Shown piece after piece: positions 26,942 to 37,874 of a stretch of 64,000 bases of DNA; position 1 is the first letter of the stretch, and each line of letters begins with the position of its first letter. Origin of the DNA: JAICSD01 sp963836665. Lineage in GTDB: Bacteria; Acidobacteriota; Vicinamibacteria; Vicinamibacterales; 2-12-FULL-66-21. The notes below the pieces were generated by a model that worked only from the letters and a program-made list of their open reading frames with translations, had not been told where the DNA came from and made no database searches. Position numbers and translations under genes: made by a program. The stretch spans positions 2,542,001 to 2,606,000 of the forward strand of contig CAWIKL010000001.1 of assembly GCA_963836665.1 (NCBI GenBank), given 5' to 3'.

Positions 26942-29900
26942 ATGAGCGCTAGCGACGATGCTCCTGTCCTGCCGTGGAATGGGGAGCGGTATGTGCCACA
27001 GGTCGGAGGTAACATTCGCCTGGAGCATGTGCACCGGTACCTCCTCGCCCGTGAACTGTCGCACGGTAAGCGCGTTCTCGATATCGCCTGCGGCGAAGGG
27101 TATGGGACCGCGCTCCTTGCAACCGTAGCCGCGCACGCCATCGGTGTCGACATCGCGCCCGAGGTTGTCCGGCACGCCGCACTGAAGTACAACCAGCCAC
27201 AGATCGAGTTCCGGCAGGGCTCCTGCGAGGCGATCCCGCTCAGCGATCACTCGGTCGATGTCGTGGTCAGCTTCGAGACGCTCGAACACGTGCTCGCGCA
27301 GGACACGATGCTGCGCGAAGTCAAGCGGGTGTTGACCGCGGACGGGCTGCTGATGATTTCGAGCCCGGATCGCCACGTGTACTCGGACTTGATCGGGAAC
27401 CAGAACCCGTATCACGTCAAGGAACTCGACCGCGATGAGTTCGAACGCCTTCTGGTTTCGTACTTCCCGCATGTGGCCCTGGCCGGGCAGCGGATTCGAG
27501 CGGGATCACTCGTGGGTCCGATCGACGCGTCACCAACGCGGTTTTTGTCGTTTCCGTTTGGTGACGCCGCACCCGGCGCAGTGCCCGGCGCAGACGCGCC
27601 GGAATACCCTTCTGGCCGTTGCGTCCACCACGCCGATCGACGCACTCCCGATCGGACTGCTCGATGGCGGGCCGTTCACGTGGTCGGCCGACCTCCCGAG
27701 TCTTCTGGTCAAGGTTCAGGGCCAGTGCACCGTCGAGTTTGCCAGGCGCTTCGGCGAGGTCCTGCAGCTCGACGACGCCAGCGCGGACGTGATCCAGACG
27801 GAATTCAGCCGCGTCGCGGAACGCATCTCGGAGCAGGCTCGGCATTTGGCCACGCAGCACGAGCTTCGCGGGGTGGCGGAACATCGGCTAGATGAAGTAG
27901 TTGCGCTGAGCGCAGCCCTGCGCGCCGAGGCTGAGGGAGCGCGCGTACGCGCCGAGACCTCGCTCAGTCAGCTCTTTGAGACGAATCGGATCCTTGGCGA
28001 GACTCAAGCGCGCCTGGTCGCGGCCGTGACCGACCTGGCTGCGTCGCGCGCGATGACGGTCGCTCAGGAAGAGCTGCGCCGCGCCGCCCGCGATCAGCTT
28101 GCAGTGGTGGAGGAGCAGGCGACGCGAAGCGAACGCGGACGTCTTCAGGCGCACGCGGCTATCGTTCAGTTCCAAGCTGCTCTCGAGCGATCGGTGGTCA
28201 GACTCCGGACAGCGCAAACGCACATTCCGGAGTTGCGAGCCAGGATTGCAGCCCTTCAGACGCAGATCGAGGTCTACAAACACAGCCGGTCCTGGCGTTT
28301 GACCGCACCGCTACGCACGATGCGGCGAATGGGGCCGGAGCCAGCACTAGTGCAGGCTCCGATTCCGGAGATCGACCTGTCACCCATCGAGATGCCGGCG
28401 CTCGATCTCACGCCGACGCCGGACAGCAATCGACCGCAGATCGAGCCGACGCCCGCGGAGGTGACGCTGCCGCGGTGGATCTACGAGGAGCCAACAGCGG
28501 ATTACGTGCCGCTACGCCGGTCGAGCGCCGTGGAAACCCGAATCAAACTGATTGCGTTCTACCTGCCGCAATTTCATCCGATTCCGGAAAACGATGCGTG
28601 GTGGGGCAAGGGCTTCACCGAGTGGACATCGGTCACCCGAGGCAAGCCGCAGTTCGAAGGGCACTATCAGCCGCATCTCCCGGGCGAGTTGGGCTTCTAC
28701 GATTTGCGGCTCCCCGAGATCCAGCAGCGCCAGATCGAGCTGGCCGCGCTCTTCGGCATCCACGGCTTCTGTTACTACCATTACTGGTTCGAGGGAAAGA
28801 CGCTGCTTCGGCAACCGTTGGAGCAACTGCTGGCACGCCCGGAGCTCGAATTTCCGTTCTGTCTCTGCTGGGCGAACGAAAGCTGGACGCGGCGCTGGGA
28901 TGGGCACGAGCAGGACGTGCTCGTTGCGCAGCACCATTCCGCTGAGGACGATCTGGCATTCATCCGCGACATCGAGCCGGCGCTTCGCGATCGGCGGTAC
29001 ATCCGTGTCGGCAATCGCCTTCTGCTGGTGGTCTACCGTCCGTCGCTCTTCGAGGATGCCGCGGCGACGGCCAGGCGGTGGCGGGCCTACTGTCGCCAGG
29101 CGGGCATCGGCGAGCTGTTCCTGGTGTCCACGCATGCCTTTGACAACAGGAGCCCCCACGACTTTGGCTTCGATGCGGCTCTCGAGTTCGCGCCCAACAA
29201 CCTGCCGGTGTCGAACATCACCGCCGGGATGCCGCTCGCCAATCCGTCTTTTCGGGGTGTAGTGTACGACTACCGCGAGCTGGTGGCCACGTCGCTGACG
29301 CGACCGGTTCCCCACGACTATCAGCTGTTCCGATCGGTCACGCCGATGTGGGACAACGAGGCCAGACGCCCCGGTCGCGGCACCAGCTACGTCCACAGCA
29401 CGCCGGAGCGATACCGGGATTGGTTGACCGCGATGTGCCGCTGGACCGAGGCCAATGCCGGCAGCGACAAGCCGTTCGTGTTCGTGAACGCGTGGAACGA
29501 GTGGGCCGAAGGCGCCCACCTCGAACCTGACCGGCGGCATGGGTACGTGTACCTCGAAGCGACCGGGGATGCGGTCGCCAATTTCCCGGTTCGGACCAGT
29601 GGCGCGCCGATCGTTTGCGTATCACACGATGCGTATTTTCACGGTGCGCAGGTGCTGGCCCTGAACCTGGTGCGGACGTTGACGCGTCGGCTGCACTACC
29701 CAGTCGAGGTCATTTTGTGCGGTCCCGGCGGACTGCTCAGTGAGTTTGAAGCCGCCGCACCGGTTCATCAGTTCTGGTCACCGGAGTTGAGCCGGGACGC
29801 AAAGTTGGCGATCATCCAGCGGCTCTACGCTCAGGGCGCCAGAGTGGCGATCTGCAACACGAGCGTGGTCGGCGAGTGCGTGGAGATGCTGAAGTCGGCC

Positions 29901-31593
29901 GGCTTCGCGGTGGTGTCCTTGATACACGAGCTCCCGGATCTGATCAAGGCGCATCGGCTGGAATCGTCGGTCCAGCAGATCGTTCGCGCCGCCGACCGAT
30001 TGGTCTTCCCGGCCGCATTCGTGCGTGACCGGTTTCTCGGGATGAACGAGCAGGTGGCGACGCGTACCGTTGTGCAGCCGCAGGGCGTGTTCGCGCCCAA
30101 CGCGTTCTTCAGCCAGCGTCAGTTTGCTCGCAGCGAGCTGCGCGAGCGCCTCGGTCTGCCCCCGACGGCTCGCATCATCCTCGGGATTGGCTACGCGGAC
30201 CATCGCAAAGGCATCGACCTGTTCGCCGAAGCGGGCACGCGGCTGGTCCGGGCGCGCGAAGATGTCGTGTGTGTCTGGGTCGGCAATCATGAAGCAGAGG
30301 CATTCTCACGGGCCCAGGCGATCGTGGAGCGATCCGGGCATGCTGACCGGTTCCTCTTTCCCGGACTGATTCGCGACTCGGATCTCTTCTTCGCTGGCGC
30401 CGATGTCTACCTGCTGACCTCGCGCGAAGATCCGTTTCCGTCCGTGGTCCTCCAGTCGCTGGACATCAGCGTGCCGGTGATTGCCTTTGAAGGCGCCGGC
30501 GGCTTCGTCGAGCTTCTCGCCCGCGGCTGCGGCGTGCTGGTTCCTCTTGCCGACACCGCCGAAATGGCCAGCGCCGCGCTCCGGCTCCTTGACACGCCCG
30601 AGCTCGTCGACGACCTCGTCTCCAAAGGTCGCGAGATTCTGGCGCGTGAATTCTCGTTCGTGAACTACAGTCGGGGCCTGGTGGAACTGGTCGGCCGGCG
30701 CGGCCCAACCGTGTCGGCGGTCGTGCCGAACTACAACTACGGGAGGTATCTGCCCACCCGTCTCCGATCGATCGTCAATCAGACGTATCCTCCGCACGAG
30801 GTCATCTTCCTGGATGACTGCTCAACCGACAATAGCCTCGAGGTCGCTGCCGAGATCCTTCACGGGTCTGGCTTGTCGTATCGAATCATCTCCAACAAGA
30901 CCAACCAGGGTACCGTACCGGCAATGGCTGCGCGGGTTTCGCGAGGCGACGAGCGATCTCATCTGGATTGCTGAAGCCGACGATTTTTGCAGTCCGGATC
31001 TCCTGGAACGGCTGACGCAGGTCTTCGACGAGCCCGAGATGATGCTGGCGTACAGCCAGTCCCGCCAGATTGACGCAGAAGGACGAGAGCTCGCCCCAGA
31101 CTATCTCGAGTACACCGCGGACATCAGCCGGACGAAATGGCAGTCGTCGTACGTGCGACCGGGGCCGGACGAAATCCGGGATACACTCGCGATCAAGAAC
31201 ACCATTCCCAACGTCAGTGCCGCGCTGATGCGGCGGATTGACCTGGCGTCGATCGAGGGCCCACTGGTGGCGATGAAGAATGCGGGAGACTGGCTGCTGT
31301 ATGCGCATCTGCTGGAGCGTGGACAGATTGGTTTCGTTTCCGAGGCGCTGAATTCGCACCGTCGGCACCCGTCCAGCGTGACGATTGGCCAGGGCGGGCT
31401 CAATTTGATGCGGGAAAGCCTGATGGTCCAGCGCTACGTGCGCGAACGCTATCGCCTCACCTCCGATACCGAACGCCTGATGGAAGCGAGCCTGCAGCAC
31501 AACTATGAATACCTGGCGCTGGGAGCTGACGGTCCGCGATCCTTCAAGGAGCATCCGGCGCTGAAGGAGAGCGAGTGGACGCTGGCGAAGTAG
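26942..31593 (+). CDS. Giant multidomain glycan enzyme: methyltransferase-coiled coil-WbsX-GT4-GT2, two frameshifts
   Basis: About 1,550 residues if two one-base indels are corrected (near 27608 in a CCC run, and near 30913). Order: SAM methyltransferase (VLDIACGEGYGTALL; MISSPDRHVYSD), a small beta domain, a coiled coil (27780-28270, Ala/Glu/Arg-rich), then a WbsX-type GH99-like domain. That domain carries IAFYLPQFHPIPENDAWWGK, CWANESWTRRWDG and FVNAWNEWAEGAHLEPD. Next come a GT4 domain (GIGYADHRKGIDLFAEAG; LLTSREDPFPSVVLQSLDIS) and a C-terminal GT2 domain (VSAVVPNYNYGRYLPTRLRS; SDLIWIAEADDFCSPDLLER). Such fusions build O-antigen/exopolysaccharide repeat units. The 3' end overlaps the epimerase gene. 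A decaying inverted paralog lies at 33405-36433. Confidence 0.8.
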
Positions 31594-32555
31594 GCCCGAG
31601 AGCACTTGTCCTTGGCGGATCGGGGTTTTTAGGCAGGCATGTCGTCGAAGCGCTGGCGGAAAGCGGCTATCGCGTCCGGCTATTCCATCGCACGTCCGAA
31701 CGGGGCATCCTGCATCCGGCGGCAACCGTGGAGAACTGGATCGGAGACTTCACGAGTCAAAGCGATGTGGCTGCGGCGCTGGGTGGTTGCGACATCGCAT
31801 TCCACCTGGTGTCGACCACACTCCCCAAGACCTCGAACGACGACCCCGTCTACGATCTCGAGACAAACCTGATCGCCACCGTTCGCCTGCTGGAAGAGAC
31901 GCGCGTCCAGAAGATCCGGAAAATCGTCTTCGCGTCCTCAGGTGGCACGGTGTACGGGCTGCCGCAGACCGTGCCGATTCCTGAGGAACACGCGACTCAC
32001 CCGGTGTGCTCGTATGGGGCCCACAAACTGGCCATCGAGCACTACCTGCACCTCTACCATCACCTGTATGGGCTTGAATACTGTGTGCTCCGGGTCTCCA
32101 ATGCCTTCGGCGAGCACCAGCATCCCACGGCGTCCCAAGGCGCGGTAGCGACGTTTCTGGATCGGGCACTGCGCGGAGAAACGATTCAGATCTGGGGCGA
32201 TGGCTCGACTGTACGGGACTACATCTACGCCAGGGATGTCGCGCGAGCGTTTTGCCTTGCGGCCCGTTACACTGGAGCGCCGCGGGTCTTCAACATCGGT
32301 TCAGGACTGGGCATCAGCGTCAACGAGCTGCTGGCGACGATCGAAGCCGTGCTGGGTCAGACCGTGCGTCGGCGGTACGTGCCGGGCCGCCCCTTCGATG
32401 TTCCCGTCAACCTTCTCGACATCTCGCGAGCCGCCGAACATCTGGGATGGCGTCCACAGTATTCGTTCGAGGAAGGGCTTCGCCGGACTCTCTTGTGGCG
32501 CCAATCGGCCGACCGCACGGGCGCAGGGATCGAACCGTCGGTTAGCCCTCGCTGA
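31575..32555 (+). CDS. NAD-dependent sugar epimerase/dehydratase (GalE-like SDR)
   Basis: The 326-residue extended SDR has the nucleotide-binding GGSGFLGRHVVEAL, the SSGGTVYG active-site strand, the catalytic Y-x3-K in CSYGAHKLAIEH, and the C-terminal NLLDISRAAEHLGWRPQYSFEEGL typical of UDP-sugar 4-epimerases. It interconverts nucleotide sugars for the cluster. The GTG start lies inside the last codons of the giant gene, so the two are translationally coupled. Confidence 0.85.
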   Translation: MDAGEVGPRALVLGGSGFLGRHVVEALAESGYRVRLFHRTSERGILHPAATVENWIGDFTSQSDVAAALGGCDIAFHLVSTTLPKTSNDDPVYDLETNLIATVRLLEETRVQKIRKIVFASSGGTVYGLPQTVPIPEEHATHPVCSYGAHKLAIEHYLHLYHHLYGLEYCVLRVSNAFGEHQHPTASQGAVATFLDRALRGETIQIWGDGSTVRDYIYARDVARAFCLAARYTGAPRVFNIGSGLGISVNELLATIEAVLGQTVRRRYVPGRPFDVPVNLLDISRAAEHLGWRPQYSFEEGLRRTLLWRQSADRTGAGIEPSVSPR

Positions 32556-32565
32556 TCGGACCGTT

Positions 32566-33408
32566 TCAGAATAACGCCCGAGCGCAAAACGCTCGAGGGC
32601 AAGCCGGGTCGCTTCGAGACTGTGCGTGGCCCCCGGTCTCCGACGTCCCTACCGAACCTGACCTGGAAATAGGATCGCGACGTGAACTTCGGGCTTCACG
32701 GCGTTGCCAGGATCGCGACACCTGACGGGAAGCGAACGGAATGAGCTCACAGCTCGAGAATCCGGCGCGCATAATGAACGCCCATACGTCCGCGCCGAAT
32801 TCCGTGTGCACCAGCATGCCGGGATCGTCAGAGCCTTTGCGGCCGTGGTAGCTGGGTGGCAGCCCCGCCCTGCTTCGGCTCAAACGACCGACGATAACCG
32901 GGACTGTGAAGGCGAGAGCGCCGCGGTCGTTCAAAACTCTGCGGCATTCCTCGAGGCCTGTGCCCGGATCGGACACATGCTCGAGGGTGTCAGAGTGAAC
33001 GACCAGATCAAAGGAGCTCGTTGCGAATGGAAGACTCCTGATGTCGATGTCCGGATAGCGGGCGAGCGTGTGGCCGGGTAATCTTCGAAGGAAAGGATGA
33101 AGGGTTCCCGCTTCGTTGATTTCAAGCACGCGGAGATCCCGCTGGCCGCGATCATCGACGAAGCTCGTCAGTGTCCCTGCAAACGCCCGAAACCGCATGA
33201 CGGCGCGCGCCAACGCGATCGAACGCACATTCGAGCCACATGTCTGGCAATGCGTGCCCTGCTGGACGTCGATGTAGCGCCTTTCTTCCTCGGACAGCTC
33301 CCAAGCGGCGATTAGATCGGGCCAGAGCACCGAAGTATGCTCGAACGCTCGTCCACCGCAGACGTGGCACACCGCGGACGATTCTGCTGCCGCCGGAAGG
33401 GAGGTCAT
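32566..33408 (-). CDS. SAM methyltransferase with N-terminal cysteine pairs, 3' end uncertain
   Basis: The protein starts with CHVCGG and HCQTCGSNVRS, two CxxC pairs that could bind zinc. It then has a methyltransferase domain (LRVLEINEAGTLHPFLRR, ATSSFDLVVHSDTLEHVSDP, RGALAFTVPVIVGRLSRS). After CELIPFAS the sequence turns arginine/serine-rich and non-homologous. A one-base shift near 32725 would give SGVAILATP and a stop at 32696, the more natural end. It converges with the epimerase gene. ATG 33408 is preferred over an upstream start. Confidence 0.65.
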   Translation of the reverse strand: MTSLPAAAESSAVCHVCGGRAFEHTSVLWPDLIAAWELSEEERRYIDVQQGTHCQTCGSNVRSIALARAVMRFRAFAGTLTSFVDDRGQRDLRVLEINEAGTLHPFLRRLPGHTLARYPDIDIRSLPFATSSFDLVVHSDTLEHVSDPGTGLEECRRVLNDRGALAFTVPVIVGRLSRSRAGLPPSYHGRKGSDDPGMLVHTEFGADVWAFIMRAGFSSCELIPFASRQVSRSWQRREARSSRRDPISRSGSVGTSETGGHAQSRSDPACPRAFCARALF

Positions 33409-33786
33409 CCTGGCGTCATGGGTGCGTCGCCAGCATGGCCCCCCTCCTTGGACACACGCGAAAACAGCGGCGCGCACAGACCCTGCGGTTGCACCACGCT
33501 CCGTTCAGGAGCGAGGTCGGTGAGTTCGATGAACTTGTCACGCATGGCGTTCGCCGGAAACACGACCCTGTCCGCGTGCTTCGCGATGAAAGAGATGAAA
33601 CCGGGTCTCCCGCGTCCAGTCCGGCCCCGACAAATCGCGGACTCGAGCAACGACTTCGAATGCGCCCTTCAGTGGGTCAGGTCCGCACAGGATCGCGTCG
33701 ACTTGACTGTGCAGTTTCGTCGCAAGCGTTCGGACCAGATTCAAGGCCAGCACCTGGGCCCCCTACAACAAAGCGTCGTGCGACCC
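33405..33786 (-). pseudogene. Decayed GT4 domain of the second WbsX protein
   Basis: In frame after the WbsX stop (TGA where the intact paralog has the Cys of IVCVSHDA) the sequence continues as GSHDALL, a TAG, then GAQVLALNLVRTLATKLHSQ and ILCGPDPLKG. It then jumps, after a shift, to AKHADRVVFPANAMRDKF and RSVVQPQGLCAP. Comparison with the plus-strand paralog shows two substitution-type stops and an internal deletion of about 70 codons. The donor-site half is absent. This is real decay, not a sequencing indel. Confidence 0.75.
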
Positions 33787-36433
33787 TCAAACGATTGACG
33801 CACGGGCCGTACGAATCGGGAATCTCTCGAGTGCTTCAGCCGTTGCCTCCAGGTAGGCGTAACCGTAGCGCTGATCCGGCTCGAGGTGCGCTCCCTCTGC
33901 CCATTCGTTCCAAGCGTTCACGAACACGACGGGCTTGTCGAATCCGCCGTGACGTTCCGCCCAACCGCAGACGGTCTGCAACCATTGCCGGTACAGACCC
34001 GGCGACGAGTGGGCATAGACGTACTCGAAACGGCCGGCGAGCTTCGTTGTCCCACATCGGAGTGACGCACCGGAAGATCGGATAGGCGGGAACCCCCCGT
34101 TGACAATTGGTGGCGACAAGCTCGCGATAGTCGTACAACACGCCGCGGAAGTCCGGATCGATTTCCGTGATGTCCGAGACGATTGTTACCCCGGCCATGT
34201 TGTCGGGCGCAAACTCGGTAACTGCGTCGAATCCAAACTCGCGAGGATCCCGGTGATCAAAGGCGTGCGTCGAAACAAGGAACAGCTCGCCGAGCCCGAC
34301 CTCGCGACAGTACACCCGCCAGCGCTCGGCGGTCGCTGAAGCATCAGGCAGCAACGCCGGTCGGTACACCGTCAATAGCAACCGCCCGTCAACTCGGATG
34401 TATCGCGGATCTCGAAGGGCCGGCTCGATGTCTCGAATAAACGCCAGGTCGTCTTCGGGCGAGTGCTGTTGCCCAATTAAGATGTCGTCGTCACGACCAT
34501 CCCATTTCCGTGTCCAGTTTTCGTTGGCCCAACAAAGACAGAAGGGAAAATCGAGCTCGGGATGATCGAGGAATTGGTCGAGCGGCCGGCGTAGGAGCTT
34601 GGTTCCACCGAACCAGTAGTGGTGGAAGCAGAAGCCGTGGATGCCATGTAATCTCGCCAGCTCGATCTGACGTCGCTGGACTTCGACGAGTCGAAGATCG
34701 TAGAACCCCAGTTCCCCAGGCAAGTGCGGCTGGTAGTGCCCGACGAACTGCGGCTTCGCGCGACTGACGTTCGTCCACTCGGTGAACCCTCGCCCCCACC
34801 ACGCGTCGTTCTCTGGAATAGGGTGGAACTGCGGCAGATAGAAGGCGATCAGCTTGATACGGGTCTCAACCGGCACCGACCGACTCAAAGGGACGTAGTC
34901 CCCTGCCGTCTCATCGGGGAGCCGCACCATTAGCGCCCCAGAGGGCGTGTCGCCTCGTTCCAAGGACGGCTCCACGAGCGGAGGGGGAATCGCATCCGTC
35001 GCCAGCTCCGATTTCGGAGAAACGGGGCGCGGGCCCGGCGCGGCGGCAGTGACCGATCCTTTGCGTCGTGGCTCGACGCCATGACTCACTCGATCGACGT
35101 AGGCCTTCCCCCTGTGCAAAGCGCGGCCAAGCTTACGCCGCACTGCACGAATGGGTGCGGTCAACCGCCAGGAATGGCTACGCTCATAGATGTCGACCTG
35201 CTCCTGCAACAGCGCAATGTGCGCAAGATGGTTCGCAACATCTCGGGCGAGCCGCTCGGCAAATTGCGACTCCCTTTCCTGGGAGCTGCGCTTTCCGGCC
35301 TCCAGTTCTGATTCGAGGCGCCGTACTTTGCGTTCGGCACCTTCCGATGCCGTCGCCTGCGCTTTGGCGACTGCGCGCACGGCGACGAGCTCCCCATCCG
35401 CCGCGGCCAGCTTGGCGGAAGCCTCCTCGAGCCGGGCATTGAGCTCTTCCAGCTGAGCGCTGAACGCCGCCACATGCTCGACGAGGATCCCAACCTTCGC
35501 ATCCAGTGAGTGATACGTCTGGATCGATTCCGAGAGCTCGGAGACCCGATCTGCCTGGCGGTTGAATTCCGCTTGCAGTGCGTTCGGGCTCGTCTCGTCG
35601 AGGTGAACAACCTCGCCCAGCCGCTTTCCTATTTCAACGGCGCAGTAACCCTGAACTCGAGCGTAGTACATACCGAGGTCTGACGCCCAAGTAAACTCAC
35701 CACCATCGACCAGTCCGACCGGAAGCGCTGGTACCGGTTGATCGCTTGCCAACGCGAGCAGGTAGAGGGGGGCGTCCAACCCATGAACAGCCACTGCGCC
35801 TTCCTCGGGCGACGGAAATGCCACGAATCGCGTTTTCGTGGAGACATCGAGCGGTGCGACAATCGATCCGCCGCGAACCCGCTGCCCACCAATGGCGACA
35901 TGTGAGAAGTGCGTTCGCAGCAGGCGATCGAACTCCTCACGATCGAGCTCGCGTTTGTGATACGGGTTGCGGTTGCCGAGCGCATCCGAGTATTGCCGCC
36001 GATCGAGGCTCGAGATAATCAGCAACCCATCGGGACTCAGCACCCGCTTGATCTCCCGCATCATCTCGTCGTGACTGTCGATGTGCTCAATCGTTTCGAA
36101 ACCCACGACGAGATCGACAGAACTATCGTCCAGCGGAATCGCCTCACATGAGCCGCACCTAAACTTGAGATTGCGGCGCGCATACCTCTGCGAGGCGTGG
36201 GCGACAACTTCCGAAGCGATGTCCACGCCAATCACCTGCGACGCGACGCTCGCCAGCATCGCCAATCCGTAGCCTTCCCCACAGGCGATATCAAGGACCC
36301 GCTTGTTCGGGGACAGTTCACGCGCGATGAGATACCGGTGCAGGTGTTCGAGACGAATCTCTCCTGCAATTTCCGGAACGTACCGCTCGCCCGCCCTATG
36401 CAGAGTCGGCGGCTTTGCGCTCTCTTTACTCAT
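33787..36433 (-). CDS. Methyltransferase-coiled coil-WbsX protein, frameshifted; inverted paralog of the 26942 gene
   Basis: About 880 residues: SAM methyltransferase (VLDIACGEGYGLAML; LLIISSLDRRQYSD), beta domain, coiled coil (about 35190-35600), a proline-rich linker and a WbsX domain. The WbsX domain has IAFYLPQFHPIPENDAWWGR, CWANENWTRKWDG and FVNAWNEWAEGAHLEPD. One indel near 34050 moves the last 90 residues into another frame (NEARRP to GRFEYVYAHSSPGLYRQW). It is collinear with the plus-strand giant protein but stops at a TGA before the GT4 domain, whose remains follow. The ATG at 36433 aligns with the start of the paralog; an extension to 36640 adds unrelated sequence. Confidence 0.75.
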
Positions 36434-36747
36434 CACCCATCTTTGTTCTGCCGACAGCCGGTCAATTAACCGGAACGATTGTCGTGAACGACCCGGGAAA
36501 CCGCTTGACGCTACCGCCGACATTCTAAGCGGCGGCACTGACAGCAAGGGTGCCGGGAATCGTTGTCCAATTCCCGAGCAAGGACGTGCTGTGGGTGTGG
36601 CGAAGATACCACGAAGGATGCCATCGTCGCGACGCGACAACGATGAGAGCGACGCGACAACGATGAAGACCTTTGGCGGCCTCGCCGCCCGTGACCCGGC
36701 TTGCGCGCCGTGCGTGGCACCTGCGCCGGTGAGTGGGCTGTCCAGTG
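36434..36747. other. Intergenic stretch with an 18-bp direct repeat
   Basis: No gene seen. GCGACGCGACAACGATGA is present at 36629-36646 and again at 36649-36666. Confidence 0.5.
36629..36666. repeat. 18-bp tandem repeat, 2-nt spacer
   Basis: Two identical 18-bp copies separated by GA, upstream of the minus-strand WbsX gene. Could be a regulator-binding or slippage repeat. Confidence 0.6.
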
Positions 36748-37644
36748 CTAGTCTACCCGTCCGATGCCGTCCGCGCGGCCAGGAACGGTGGCCGCCGGGC
36801 TAAACTGTCTCGCGAACTGCTCGACCGCCGCCCGCGCCTCGTCTGAGGCCATGTGCGCCCATACAATGTTCTCCATCTCAAGTGCCGAGAACTCCTGATC
36901 GCGCGATGCCGCGGAAAGCATCGCGTAAACCCTCTGGGCTCTGGCTGGTTCCCACAGGTTTTCGGTCTCGATCGAAGCTCGCTGGTGTCGCAGGTCCTGG
37001 GACAAGAACGCTTCTATTGCCTGGCTCTGTACCGAGCTCAAATCGAGCGCCATAATCTTCCTTACGCGGTCGATTTCTCGCTTCCAGTCTCTTAACAGGT
37101 TCGGATATTCGACGAACACGCGGGGGATCTCTCGGGAACGCTGCTCCGCCAGCAGGTTGTACTTCAGCCACAAGGTGGCTGAGAGTTCGATGGGTACGCC
37201 GTCTCGCGCAGCAAGTGAACCTGCGACTTCCGTGGGATGGCGAACGGCCACCAACGCGGCAATCTCAAATCCGACACGACGAGCGGCCGCGAACCAGAAT
37301 TCCGTGAGCGCTGTTATCCTTGGCTCCTTGATGACGAGGAATGGTTCCTGAAGATACCCTTCAAGAAAATCGGCGATCCGGTCGATGAACGCCTGCTTTT
37401 CAGCCGAATCGACCGCGGTTTCCCAGACCGAGGGACATCGAGGATCGTACCAATTGGAGCCGTACCACCAGAGAAACGCCTCATTCAGCATCAGAGCATC
37501 GAAGGGTTCCCAGTGCCCAGTGGGATTTCCCTCACCTGCACCGAGCAGCCGCTTTGGAAGCGATGCGCCGCAGAGCGACAAGACCCGAGTGATGGCGGAG
37601 GTGCCGGATCGCCCCATGCCCAAAACGAAAACCAGTTGCGGCAG
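36748..37644 (-). CDS. Sulfotransferase-family protein, probable CTG start
   Basis: The 298-residue PAPS-dependent-type sulfotransferase has the 5'-phosphosulfate loop VLGMGRSGTSAITRVLSLCG, the conserved FLVIKEPR segment and VAVRHPTEVAGSLAARDG (3'-phosphate-binding Arg/Ser). No ATG/GTG lies upstream of the P-loop, and a TAA stands in frame just before CTG-CCG-CAA-CTG. The CTG at 37644 lies 6 nt after a strong GGGAGG (37651-37656) and gives LPQLVFVLGMGRSG, the family's normal N-terminus. A TTG at 37623 would begin inside the P-loop strand. It probably sulfates a glycan made by the cluster. Confidence 0.8.
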   Translation of the reverse strand: MPQLVFVLGMGRSGTSAITRVLSLCGASLPKRLLGAGEGNPTGHWEPFDALMLNEAFLWWYGSNWYDPRCPSVWETAVDSAEKQAFIDRIADFLEGYLQEPFLVIKEPRITALTEFWFAAARRVGFEIAALVAVRHPTEVAGSLAARDGVPIELSATLWLKYNLLAEQRSREIPRVFVEYPNLLRDWKREIDRVRKIMALDLSSVQSQAIEAFLSQDLRHQRASIETENLWEPARAQRVYAMLSAASRDQEFSALEMENIVWAHMASDEARAAVEQFARQFSPAATVPGRADGIGRVD

Positions 37645-37650
37645 TTAACA

Positions 37651-37656
37651 CCTCCC
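37651..37656 (-). promoter_or_regulatory. Ribosome-binding site GGGAGG before a CTG codon
   Basis: GGGAGG on the minus strand is 6 nt from CTG 37644 and 27 nt from the first conventional start (TTG 37623), so it selects the CTG. Confidence 0.55.
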
Positions 37657-37859
37657 TTTGGAATCTTTCGTCTCCAACGTCATAGCATCGTGACCCGCCG
37701 GCTGCAACTCACTTGGTCGACGATCAAATAAAAAGTGTGCCACGCACGTTCACCGCTAGCAACGTGGGCTCGAGACCCGCCCGATGTCTCCTTAGAGGGC
37801 ATCAGTGATACACATCCTCGAGCGCTGAAACGGAACTCTTATTCTTTCAGCAGCTTGGT

Positions 37860-37865
37860 AAAATA
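37860..37865 (+). promoter_or_regulatory. -10 element TAAAAT, 9 nt before ATG (leaderless candidate)
   Basis: TAAAAT ends 9 nt before ATG 37875, and no purine-rich ribosome-binding site is present between them. A -35 box is not obvious. Confidence 0.4.
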
Positions 37866-37874
37866 ACTCCCAGC

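Noticed and set aside
33787..33789. Selenocysteine at the TGA ending the minus-strand WbsX protein (Cys in the paralog)
   Set aside because: A TAG follows ten codons later and the downstream domain has a large deletion, so this is pseudogene decay rather than recoding.
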